From: an uncultured Saprospiraceae bacterium
GTDB taxonomy: Bacteria; Bacteroidota; Bacteroidia; Chitinophagales; Saprospiraceae
Assembly (NCBI GenBank): GCA_937139495.1
Contig: CAKZQC010000013.1
Coordinates: forward strand, 1-64,000
DNA: 64,000 nucleotides
Direction: 5' to 3'
This document shows, piece by piece, positions 43,289 to 50,959 of the stretch; within the stretch, counting starts at the first letter, position 1; every line of letters starts with the position of its first letter. The notes beneath the pieces are model-generated. The model was not told where the DNA came from. It saw nothing but the letters and a program-made list of their open reading frames with translations, and searched no databases. The translations under genes were made by a program, and so were the position numbers.

Positions 43289-45622
43289 CTACAAAGATTG
43301 CATCTTGATACCTACAAAAAAAGTACGAGGAGTAGCAGGACCATAGATATAGTTACTATCGCGCTCTTTGCCCGAATCAAAATCTTGCTGATAAGCATTG
43401 AATATATTCTTAATGCCACCAAAAACTTCTATTCCCAATCCAGTTTGTTGTAGTTTGAATAAGTAACCAATTTTCCAATTGAGTTCTACAAAAGAAGCGG
43501 TCGTGATGTAAGCATCTTGTGCTTGTTCGGGAGCTCCTGCCAAATGTACCAAATCCATGCTACCCGTATAAACCAAATTTAGATTGGTGCTAAAGTTAGC
43601 GGTAGGCGTGTACAATAAAGTAGCAAAACCATAATTGTTGGGCGTTCTCAAAAAGTCTTTTCGAGCGGGCAACACATCGGAATATTCGATTGGCGAATCG
43701 TAGCTACTCATCTGTTGGGTATAACCCAATTCGAGTTGTATTTTTCTATCATAATTGGCACGTAACTCTAGTGTAGCACCTGCCACGGTAGCACCCTGAC
43801 CATTGCGTTTCTCAAACACTTCTCCCAAGTCGTCTTCTCCTAATGGGAATTGATAAAAAGCATGATTTAGGTGGGTGTAAAAACCTTCGATTGTGAACCC
43901 AAAGACATATTTAGCGGTGGCTTTGTCATAGTTGATAGAGCCACTCAGACTATTGGAACGCTCTGGACGTAAGTCGGGCGAGAGCATAATTCTAGAAATT
44001 CCACCACCTGCAAAAGCAATGTGCAAATCGGCATCAAAGGCTTGTGGTGCTCGGAAACCTGTTCCCCACGTCAATCGTAATTGTGTAGTGGGTTTGGGTT
44101 GATACAAGAGCGACACACGAGGACTAAATATAAAATTGCTAACCAAATTGTGCTTGTCAGCTCGTACACCTGTTAGTAGTGTCAAGTTCTTGACTACTTG
44201 CCAATCACTTTGCACAAAAAAGCCTACGTTGGAGGTTGTTTGGTCAATCAAATAACGATACGGTTCTATTTCGTCATTGACTTTGTCGTACGTAAATTCT
44301 GCTCCTGCGGTCAGTACATTGGTACCTGTCAGGAACTTGGATAAACGATGATTGACTTGCGTACCACCTTGTACTGTTAGTACGTCCGAAGTACCATAAG
44401 GAGGCGTTTCTAGATGCTGTAAAAACCCCAAACTATCGTCAGGAATAATCCCTGTATAGTGCTTTCGAGTCGTGGTTTGTCCTGCTGCATAGACAATCAA
44501 AGTACTGTTATCGTCATTAAAATTGATTTGATAATCAAGGCTACCAAGCAGTACATCGTGTGTACGTTCTTCGGACTGTTGAGCCAAGTGAGCAGGTTTG
44601 TCCACCAATTCGCCACCATAACGATATTCGTTCAGGTAACTGATATTTGCTTCTAGTTTTTGGTTGGGCGTAGGCAATATAAATAGATTCGCACCCAACG
44701 CGTTGTTGCGTAAGCTCGGCAATTCCGAATAATTATCGCCATTGTGGTCGTAGGCTTGGCGATTGCGATTGTTAACAAAAAAAGAAGCTCCTGCATTGCC
44801 TTGTGGTGTGACTACGGTTGCGTTGCCACTAAAAATATGATCACTCGATTGGGCATTTATATTTTGGTAAGTATAGCCAATAGTATAACTATTTTTTTTG
44901 GGGATTTTGGTAATGACATTGACGGTGCCGCCTACGGCGCTAGAGCCATACAGAGCCGACCCACCGCCCCGCACTACTTCGATACGTTCGACCATATTGG
45001 TCGGAATTTGTTCCAATCCATACAAGCCTGTCAGTGGGCTGAAAATAGGGCGACCATTAATTAATACTTGCGAATAACCTCCTGCTAGACCGTTCATACG
45101 AATTTGAGTATAATTACAAGTTTGGCAGTCAGTTTCTACTCGTAATCCCGGCTGAAACTTGAGCCCATCAGAAAGATTGCAAGCTTGTACATTATTGAGC
45201 GTAGCGTTATCAATTACATTGACAATGACAGGCGACTGTGTTTGACGTTTGAATGTCTTGGTACCTGTCACGACCAACTGATCTGTTTCTAGAATACTAC
45301 TTTCCAATTGAAGGCGTATTATTTGTACGTTGTGTTGTCTATCAATATGGAAATTTTGTTGGTTGGGGCTGTAGCCCAAATAGCTACTTTTTAGTACATA
45401 ATTATCATAAGGCAAGCTCTCCAATTGATAGTTTCCTTTCTCGTCGGTTAGGGTAGTCCATTGAGCGGCTGTGTCGGTCAATGATTGGGCGACAACAACG
45501 GCACCAATCAATTTTTCGATTCCTTCGCCTGCTATCGTTCCTTCTACACTGCCCGTCTGGGCAATAACGCCTTGCCAATGGAAAATCATTGATAGGGCTA
45601 TCAAAGTCATTATTTTTATCAT
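43289..45622 (-). CDS. TonB-dependent outer membrane receptor, probably metal-related
   Basis: 777 residues. A signal peptide (about 1-21) is followed by a carboxypeptidase-regulatory-like N-domain (about 25-105, GSVEGTIAGEGIEKLIGAVV), a TonB-box-like region and plug (about 110-235, NGLAGGYSQVLINGRPIF; RIEVVRGGGSALYGSSAVGG), and a 22-strand barrel to the C-terminus ending RTFFVGIKMQSL. It imports a chelated substrate across the outer membrane with TonB energy. Its promoter holds a palindrome typical of DtxR/IdeR operators, and the divergent gene encodes such a regulator, so iron or manganese uptake is inferred. Confidence 0.93.
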   Translation of the reverse strand: MIKIMTLIALSMIFHWQGVIAQTGSVEGTIAGEGIEKLIGAVVVAQSLTDTAAQWTTLTDEKGNYQLESLPYDNYVLKSSYLGYSPNQQNFHIDRQHNVQIIRLQLESSILETDQLVVTGTKTFKRQTQSPVIVNVIDNATLNNVQACNLSDGLKFQPGLRVETDCQTCNYTQIRMNGLAGGYSQVLINGRPIFSPLTGLYGLEQIPTNMVERIEVVRGGGSALYGSSAVGGTVNVITKIPKKNSYTIGYTYQNINAQSSDHIFSGNATVVTPQGNAGASFFVNNRNRQAYDHNGDNYSELPSLRNNALGANLFILPTPNQKLEANISYLNEYRYGGELVDKPAHLAQQSEERTHDVLLGSLDYQINFNDDNSTLIVYAAGQTTTRKHYTGIIPDDSLGFLQHLETPPYGTSDVLTVQGGTQVNHRLSKFLTGTNVLTAGAEFTYDKVNDEIEPYRYLIDQTTSNVGFFVQSDWQVVKNLTLLTGVRADKHNLVSNFIFSPRVSLLYQPKPTTQLRLTWGTGFRAPQAFDADLHIAFAGGGISRIMLSPDLRPERSNSLSGSINYDKATAKYVFGFTIEGFYTHLNHAFYQFPLGEDDLGEVFEKRNGQGATVAGATLELRANYDRKIQLELGYTQQMSSYDSPIEYSDVLPARKDFLRTPNNYGFATLLYTPTANFSTNLNLVYTGSMDLVHLAGAPEQAQDAYITTASFVELNWKIGYLFKLQQTGLGIEVFGGIKNIFNAYQQDFDSGKERDSNYIYGPATPRTFFVGIKMQSL

Positions 45623-45668
45623 GTTTCCAATTTTTGTTAAGTTATGCTATTTTTATTATTAGCAAGTG

Positions 45669-45699
45669 CAAATCTATAAAGTTAGATTAGTCTAACAAA
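45669..45699 (-). promoter_or_regulatory. Promoter of the TonB receptor gene
   Basis: On the minus strand, TTTG (45699-45696), 19 bp and TAGATTTG (45676-45669) exactly match the -33/-7 consensus, 47 bp before the receptor ATG. A palindrome fills the spacer. Confidence 0.8.
45681..45696. promoter_or_regulatory. Candidate metalloregulator operator
   Basis: GTTAGA-TTAG-TCTAAC has perfect 6-bp arms and a 4-base centre. It sits entirely between the -33 and -7 boxes of the receptor promoter, where a bound dimer would block polymerase. It resembles the TTAGG-type half sites known for DtxR/IdeR regulators. The DtxR-like gene starts 50 bp away. Confidence 0.65.
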
Positions 45700-45719
45700 T
45701 TTTTTTTTGCTTTTTTTTG

Positions 45720-45727
45720 TATATTTG
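45720..45727 (+). promoter_or_regulatory. Candidate -7 element of the DtxR-type regulator gene
   Basis: TATATTTG matches TAnnTTTG, 19 bp before the ATG at 45747; the upstream region is T-rich without a clear -33 box. It lies inside the TTG-started extension of the gene, supporting the ATG start. Confidence 0.5.
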
Positions 45728-45746
45728 TAATACAAAGCCACTAAAT

Positions 45747-46400
45747 ATGACACACACAAAGGAAAACTACCTGAAAGCTATTTATCACTTGGATCAGAAT
45801 CAAGAGAAAATATCACTTTCGGAACTAGGAAAGAAGATGGAAGTGAGTATGCCTACTGTTAATAGTATGGTAAAAAGTTTGCAAGAAAAGGACTGGGTTA
45901 TTTACCAAAAGTACCAACCGTTGCAGTTGACAACCAAAGGAAAACAAAAGGCTGCTCTAATTATTCGTAAGCATCGCCTGACGGAAATGTTTTTGGCTCA
46001 ATACATGGGCTTTGGGTGGGAGGAAGTCCATGAGATTGCGGAAGAAATCGAACACCTCCAAGTGGATAAGTTTTTTGATAGAATGGACGAACTTTTGGGG
46101 TATCCAGCTGTTGACCCACATGGGTCGCCTATTCCTGACAAGGAAGGGGTAGTGGTCGCCAAATCTTATGTGCCATTGTCGGAAATAGAAGTAGGGGTAC
46201 AGGTTCGTATTTGTTCGCTTGTCAAGAGTTCGAAGGAGCTGTTGTTGTATCTTAATAGAAAAGAAATTGCCCTCGGCACAGAATTGAAAATAGAAAAGAA
46301 AGAACCTTTTGACAAAAGCATTTTGGTACGCTACCAACGACCCGACAAAGTAATGTTGAGCCATGAAGTAGCTCAATTGCTATTGGTCGAACTGTGTTAA
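45747..46400 (+). CDS. DtxR/MntR-family metal-dependent transcriptional regulator
   Basis: 217 residues. The N-terminal helix-turn-helix (about 5-60; KENYLKAIYHLDQ, LSELGKKMEVSMPTVNSMVK) and the metal-binding dimerisation domain (about 65-135; LIIRKHRLTEMFL, WEEVHEIAEEIEH with His and Glu ligands) are typical. The C-terminal SH3-like FeoA domain (about 145-217) is also present. On binding iron or manganese it represses uptake genes. It is divergent from the TonB receptor with a shared 124-bp region holding a candidate operator. TTG at 45717 is rejected as the start. Confidence 0.92.
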   Translation: MTHTKENYLKAIYHLDQNQEKISLSELGKKMEVSMPTVNSMVKSLQEKDWVIYQKYQPLQLTTKGKQKAALIIRKHRLTEMFLAQYMGFGWEEVHEIAEEIEHLQVDKFFDRMDELLGYPAVDPHGSPIPDKEGVVVAKSYVPLSEIEVGVQVRICSLVKSSKELLLYLNRKEIALGTELKIEKKEPFDKSILVRYQRPDKVMLSHEVAQLLLVELC

Positions 46401-46406
46401 ATTTAG

Positions 46407-46490
46407 TTTTAGATGCTAGAAATTAGACTTTTAGGAGCTAGATTGAATGTAGAAAAAAGATTTTAGAAATATACTTTTTTAAACAACTTC
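46407..46490. repeat. Partial dispersed repeat next to an inverted-repeat element
   Basis: TTAGATGCTAGAAATTAGACTT resembles TTAGATACTAGAAGTTAGACTT in the 11951-12185 element. The following ATACTTTTTTAAACAACTTC resembles the GTACACTTTTTT and GTTGTTT parts of the other copies. It looks like a decayed fragment. Confidence 0.45.
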
Positions 46491-46514
46491 CATCTTTAAT
46501 TAACATAAAAAAAT

Positions 46515-46821
46515 CTTAAAAACGTACACTTTTTATCTGAAGGGTTTGTCAATAGTTTCTTAACTTCTTTCCATTACCGAAATAAGCAAAGTCTAGGTTC
46601 AATATTACGAAACAAGATACTATCACCTTTCAATACTGACTTCAAGTATTACCGCTAGCCACGGTGGGACCCCTTGAAGTTTAAACGTATTTTCAAGGGA
46701 TGGTATTCGCTTGTTCTCCATAATTCCCAGTTTTCAGAGTGGATTTTTGCATCAGTTCTTGAATTTATGTATTCTCTCCAATTGCTTTGTTATTACCATT
46801 TCAAAAGTGTACGTTTTTAAG
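46515..46821. mobile_element. MITE-like element, 307 bp, with 19-bp perfect terminal inverted repeats
   Basis: CTTAAAAACGTACACTTTT at 46515-46533 is exactly repeated in inverse at 46803-46821. The core GTACACTTTT is shared with the ends of the 11951-12185, 16999 and 29781 copies, so these belong to one family. The interior has no open frame that I can support. It lies between the metalloregulator and the esterase gene; the esterase frame runs back into its right end. Confidence 0.75.
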
Positions 46822-46849
46822 AAAAAAATTAACATTAAAATTTAAAAAT

Positions 46850-48100
46850 ATGAAACAGACAATTTTTACTTTATTTTTATTGCTATTAGCCAGTGTAGCA
46901 GTACAAGCACAAAACCACCCAACTTGTACGGCAACACGTTATTTGACGGATAGTTTTGCTGTAGATAGCGCCTTCAATGTATTGTATGGTAACAATGATA
47001 CGTATGCAGGAAATAACCAAGATTTGTTCATGGATATTTTTAGTCCAGCAAATGATGTGGCAACACAACGCCCTGTGGTATTACTGGCGTTTGGAGGTAG
47101 TTTTGTAGGGGGAGAGCGTGCCGATGTGCACGACCTATGCGCGTATTATGCGAGCAAAGGATATGTAGCCGTTACGATTGATTATAGAATCTATGATGGG
47201 GGCTTTATTCCATTGCCTGACTCTAATGATCTAGTAGATGTCGTGGTCAAGGCAATTGGTGATATGAAAGCAGCGGTTCGCTACTTGCGTCAAGATGCTG
47301 CTACGAGCGATTTGTACAAAATAGACCCAAATCAAATTTTTGTAGGCGGTATTTCGGCAGGTGCTATTGTTGCCAATCATGTGGCTGTATTGGATAGTAC
47401 GGATACGATTGAAGCGTTTTTGTTGACGGCTATCCAGAATAATGGTGGCTGGGAAGGCAATAGCAATTCGTTGAGCTATTCTTCGGAAGTACAAGGTTCT
47501 ATTAACTTTTCTGGAGCATTGAGAGATGCAAATTATATAGATGCGAACGACCCACCGATTTTTTCGGCTCATGACGACAACGATGGTACAGTGCCTTATG
47601 GCAATGGCTCGGCTCGTATTGCTTCTATTCCTGTATTGAGACTGCAAGGAAGCCAAGTCATGCACCAGCGCATGGATACATTAGGCATCAATAACTTTTT
47701 GATTACGATACCTAATAGCAATGATCACGTATCTTTCTTTCAGGGAAATGCTGCCATGTGGAGAGATTCTGTATTGGATACTTCGACCGAATTTGTGCAT
47801 GATATATTGTGTCCAACGGTATTGCCTACGCAATTTGTCAACAACCAATCAACAATAGCTGTCAAGGTATATCCTAATCCAGCACAGCACAATGTAACGA
47901 TTGATTTGGGCGTTACAGTAGCGAATTTTGAAGTGACCGTTTTTGATAATTTGGGTAGAATCGCTTATCAACAAGTGGTCAATAACCAATTTGCTACCGT
48001 GTTGCCTCGTGCGGCTTTCGCCAAAGGAATGTATCATGTGCGCATTGATTTTGAAGACCAAACACTACCCGCTATTGCGACTAAAGTAGTATTTGATTAG
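46850..48100 (+). CDS. Secreted carboxylesterase-like alpha/beta hydrolase with T9SS sorting domain
   Basis: 416 residues. A signal peptide (MKQTIFTLFLLLLASVAVQAQ) is followed by an alpha/beta hydrolase domain (about 25-320). It has LLAFGGSFVGGERADVHD (oxyanion region), the nucleophile Ser169 in GGISAGA, and an Asp/His pair in AHDDNDGTVPYGNG and NDHVSFF. The C-terminal sorting domain (about 330-416) has VKVYPNPAQHNVTID, VFDNLGRI and GMYHVRI, the type A signal for type IX secretion. It is exported to the surface or medium; the ester substrate is unknown. The ATG at 46850 is chosen over a frame reaching into the adjacent repeat. Confidence 0.9.
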   Translation: MKQTIFTLFLLLLASVAVQAQNHPTCTATRYLTDSFAVDSAFNVLYGNNDTYAGNNQDLFMDIFSPANDVATQRPVVLLAFGGSFVGGERADVHDLCAYYASKGYVAVTIDYRIYDGGFIPLPDSNDLVDVVVKAIGDMKAAVRYLRQDAATSDLYKIDPNQIFVGGISAGAIVANHVAVLDSTDTIEAFLLTAIQNNGGWEGNSNSLSYSSEVQGSINFSGALRDANYIDANDPPIFSAHDDNDGTVPYGNGSARIASIPVLRLQGSQVMHQRMDTLGINNFLITIPNSNDHVSFFQGNAAMWRDSVLDTSTEFVHDILCPTVLPTQFVNNQSTIAVKVYPNPAQHNVTIDLGVTVANFEVTVFDNLGRIAYQQVVNNQFATVLPRAAFAKGMYHVRIDFEDQTLPAIATKVVFD

Positions 48101-48155
48101 TAGCAGCTTAAGACCTTTTTTTAAATCTTCCCATTTATTTTAATCCACTTAGATT

Positions 48156-49241
48156 ATGCGTATCATCAAAATAAACTTATTGGCAATATTGCTACTGTTT
48201 GGCATCTACCCGATGCAGGCAATTACTTATATTAGTCAGCATATAGAGAAAGATACAAAGTGGCTGAAAACCAATAGTCCTTATGTGATTAGCAATGATT
48301 TGGCGATATTTAAGGAGGCAACATTAGAAATAGAAGCAGGTACGAAAGTCTTTTTCTCGAAAGAAACAAAGCTCATTATTGCTGGTAATTTGATTGCCCA
48401 AGGCAATAAGAAACAAAAAATCTATTTTGCAGGGCAGAATGGAGGCGATTGGAACGGGTTTTTGTTCACCAAAGAGTGCAACGACTACAACACTGAAACG
48501 AAAGAAGGTTGTCAGTTTGACCACTGTATATTTGAGGGGACAGGCGAAACCCCAGCCCAGTTAATACGCACCAAAGGCTGCAATATCAGTATAACGAATA
48601 GTACGATTAGCAATTGCTATACAGCAATACAAACAGAGCGACAAGCAGAAATTTGGGTTCGAGCATCTAAGTTTGATAATTGCAATCGAGTACTGAACGT
48701 TCGGAATACGAGTTTGGCAACCATTGAACAGAACGAAATGACTGGTTGTAACTCGATTATGCTAGGCGGAACGACTATTTTTAGAGGAAATAAACTCCAA
48801 AACTTTTCGGGCAAAGGCAGGCATTCTGGAGTTGTTGTATGGATGCTCGGAGGAGGAGTGGTCGATATTCAAAATAATGAATTTAACAACTTTGATGCTT
48901 GTGCCATCAAACTCTACAAAATGACGCGGCGCTCTTCGTTTGTGGTGCAGTCCAATGAGTTTAAGAACAACACAACCAATCTAAATTTGGCAGGCTATTA
49001 CTACAATAAAGGCAAGTCAATGATAGAACAAAATAACTTTCATAATTGCAAAAAATATCAAGTGATAGTCAGTTCTGACCACAAAGAAAAAGAACTACAA
49101 ACGATTGTGATCGGAGCAAATTATTGGGGGAAAGCCTCGGCAGAAGATTTGCAAAAATTGACATTGGATAACCAAACAGACCAAACCATAACAGGCAAAG
49201 TCTCGTACAGCGAGTTGCTCAAAAAAAGCCTTTCGTTCTAA
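48156..49241 (+). CDS. Secreted right-handed beta-helix protein
   Basis: 361 residues with a signal peptide (MRIIKINLLAILLLFGIYPMQA). Repeats of short beta strands with stacked Asn are visible: CNISITNSTISNC, VLNVRNTSLATIEQNEMTGCN, VVDIQNNEFNNFD and FVVQSNEFKNNTTNL, typical of a parallel beta-helix such as in polysaccharide-binding or lyase-like proteins. No catalytic residues can be assigned. No T9SS tail. It follows the esterase gene by 55 bp on the same strand and ends at a strong terminator. Confidence 0.8.
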   Translation: MRIIKINLLAILLLFGIYPMQAITYISQHIEKDTKWLKTNSPYVISNDLAIFKEATLEIEAGTKVFFSKETKLIIAGNLIAQGNKKQKIYFAGQNGGDWNGFLFTKECNDYNTETKEGCQFDHCIFEGTGETPAQLIRTKGCNISITNSTISNCYTAIQTERQAEIWVRASKFDNCNRVLNVRNTSLATIEQNEMTGCNSIMLGGTTIFRGNKLQNFSGKGRHSGVVVWMLGGGVVDIQNNEFNNFDACAIKLYKMTRRSSFVVQSNEFKNNTTNLNLAGYYYNKGKSMIEQNNFHNCKKYQVIVSSDHKEKELQTIVIGANYWGKASAEDLQKLTLDNQTDQTITGKVSYSELLKKSLSF

Positions 49242-49265
49242 GTGTAGTTTTTACGATAAAATAGT

Positions 49266-49307
49266 AGCGCCGCCGTTTACCTGTAGTAAACGGCGGCGCT
49301 TTTTTTT
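49266..49307. terminator. Strong GC-rich terminator
   Basis: AGCGCCGCCGTTTAC / GTAAACGGCGGCGCT (15-bp perfect stem, five-base loop) is followed by T8 on the plus strand. It ends the esterase/beta-helix unit and separates it from the convergent barrel gene. Confidence 0.93.
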
Positions 49308-49321
49308 GATAGCCCTAAGTA

Positions 49322-49954
49322 CTAAAAAGCATAGCTAATACCAACACGGTACTGCCACGGGACACTATAAATAGGGCGTAAAGTACTGGTCGTTTTGGAC
49401 TGCTCAAACCAGAGAGCATTGATCAGAAATTCGCCAATAAAACTAAATCCTTCATCAAAATTGTAGTTGATACCAGCACCCAAATAAACAGCAGGAACAC
49501 CTTCTCTATTGGTTCTTCGACCGCCACTAATCGCTCCAACTTGTCTGCTCAAGTATTCGCCTTCTGCATGGAGATAAATCATACGAAAAGCAGAAGAATT
49601 GCCGAAAGGTCGATAATTAAGAAACAATCGCCCACCAAAAATATTATTGGCATTGGCAGAGCCATTAGTAGTTACTTGCGACAAATAAACATACGTGCCA
49701 CCTACGCCTACACCCAAGTTGGGGTGCAAGTGATAACCCACAAAAGGGGAAACATCTATCAATAAATAATTGCCTATTCCGAAAGAAAAAGTGGAGCCCA
49801 CAAAAAGACTTTCGGTATTGATACTCACTTTTTTGCGTTCTTTTTGCTCTCGACGAATGACCGTGCTGGTGTCTGTTATTTCGTCATCGTAGATTTGAGC
49901 ACTCGCCAATTGACTAGACAATAAGAGGATAAATGATAGATATAAAAATTTCAT
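49322..49954 (-). CDS. Small outer membrane beta-barrel protein
   Basis: 210 residues with a signal peptide (MKFLYLSFILLLSSQLASA) and an amphipathic beta-barrel pattern of about eight strands: SPFVGYHLHPNLGVGVGGTYV, GRLFLNYRPFG, YLGAGINYNFDEGFSF. It ends in a terminal aromatic (WQYRVGISYAF), the usual barrel-assembly signal. A basic segment (REQKERKKVSI) precedes the barrel. Function unknown. It is divergent from the ECF sigma gene. Confidence 0.8.
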   Translation of the reverse strand: MKFLYLSFILLLSSQLASAQIYDDEITDTSTVIRREQKERKKVSINTESLFVGSTFSFGIGNYLLIDVSPFVGYHLHPNLGVGVGGTYVYLSQVTTNGSANANNIFGGRLFLNYRPFGNSSAFRMIYLHAEGEYLSRQVGAISGGRRTNREGVPAVYLGAGINYNFDEGFSFIGEFLINALWFEQSKTTSTLRPIYSVPWQYRVGISYAF

Positions 49955-50333
49955 AATATTATAGGTTTAAATGAACTCTTCGTGTAATAACGTCTATTTT
50001 TTGTTTGTAAAATCTAAAAAAAAGCTCATAAAGCACTAAATACAAGTACTAATCAAGATAGAACCCCTCTTTTTTGTTTTTTTTGAATAAAACGTACAAA
50101 ATAAACCAACGGTTTTGAAAACTGCCACGTTTTGACTTAATAACTGCCTAAGTGAAGTAAGTAGGACGAATAATTGAAAAACAAACTTCATAATTCATAC
50201 CAAAGCCAAAACTATTAGCGTTAAGTAAGCAGGAAAGTGAGGATAGTATTCTAGCAACACTTTCCGAAATAGTTTTATTTGGTAAAAAATACGGCTTTAG
50301 CTAGCTAAAAATTTTGAACTTGAACACGCCATA
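49955..50333. other. Divergent intergenic region without a gene
   Basis: 379 bp between the barrel gene and the ECF sigma gene. No coding frame or consensus housekeeping promoter is seen. A GGAAAGTG...CACTTTCC inverted repeat (50232-50265) could form a hairpin 70 bp before the sigma gene. It may hold an autoregulated ECF promoter, which cannot be recognised by eye. Confidence 0.5.
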
Positions 50334-50903
50334 ATGAGGTACACTAGTAAGCATACCGATACACAGCTCGTAGAAGGCTGCCGTGCCAATGCACGGCTTG
50401 CCCAAAAAATCTTGTATGAAAGATATTTTGGTAAGATGATTGGTATAGCCCTACGATACACCAAGGACAAGGAAGAAGCTATTGAGATTCTCAATACTGC
50501 TTTCATGAAAGTGTTTACGTCGCTCGATAAGTATCAAGACAACAACAATCTAGGAGGCTGGATTGCGAAGATTGTCTTCAACTGTTCGATAGACCACGTA
50601 CGTCGTCATACGAAGTATCGTCAAGTAATGAATTTTGAAATAGAAAAAGATCAACCCGTACACAATGACAGTATTAATAACCTACAAGTAGAAGACCTCT
50701 ATAAGTTGATTCAGCAATTGCCTGCTGCTAGCCGAAATGTTTTTTGTCTCTATGTAATAGATGGCTACAAGCACAAGGAGGTAGCGGAAATGCTCGAAAT
50801 AACGGTTGGAACTTCCAAATGGCACTTGGCGAACGCACGCAAAGAGCTACAAGGAATGTTGCGACAAATAGAGGAGCAAGAACTTACTTCTAGAGGCTAC
50901 TAA
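50334..50903 (+). CDS. ECF-type (sigma-70 family) RNA polymerase sigma factor
   Basis: 189 residues. Region 2 (about 25-95) includes ALRYTKDKEEAIEILNTAFMKVFT and the promoter-contacting GGWIAKIVFNCSIDHVRRH. Region 4 (about 125-180) includes LPAASRNVFCLYVIDGYKHKEVAEML and the recognition helix GTSKWHLANARKELQ. There is no N-terminal or C-terminal extension. The next gene, 56 bp downstream, encodes a membrane-spanning protein with a probable anti-sigma start and an outer membrane barrel, a pairing known in Bacteroidota. Confidence 0.92.
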   Translation: MRYTSKHTDTQLVEGCRANARLAQKILYERYFGKMIGIALRYTKDKEEAIEILNTAFMKVFTSLDKYQDNNNLGGWIAKIVFNCSIDHVRRHTKYRQVMNFEIEKDQPVHNDSINNLQVEDLYKLIQQLPAASRNVFCLYVIDGYKHKEVAEMLEITVGTSKWHLANARKELQGMLRQIEEQELTSRGY

Positions 50904-50959
50904 AAAGAGTGGCGTTATTTTTCTAATTCTAATCAAATAATCTATTTTTAATATCAGAT

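Noticed and set aside
46541..46800. Transposase remnant inside the 307-bp element
   Set aside because: Translations of both strands checked by eye gave only short frames with early stops and no recognisable motif.
46787..46849. Longer N-terminus for the secreted esterase
   Set aside because: It overlaps the right terminal repeat of the 46515-46821 element and would bury the signal peptide.
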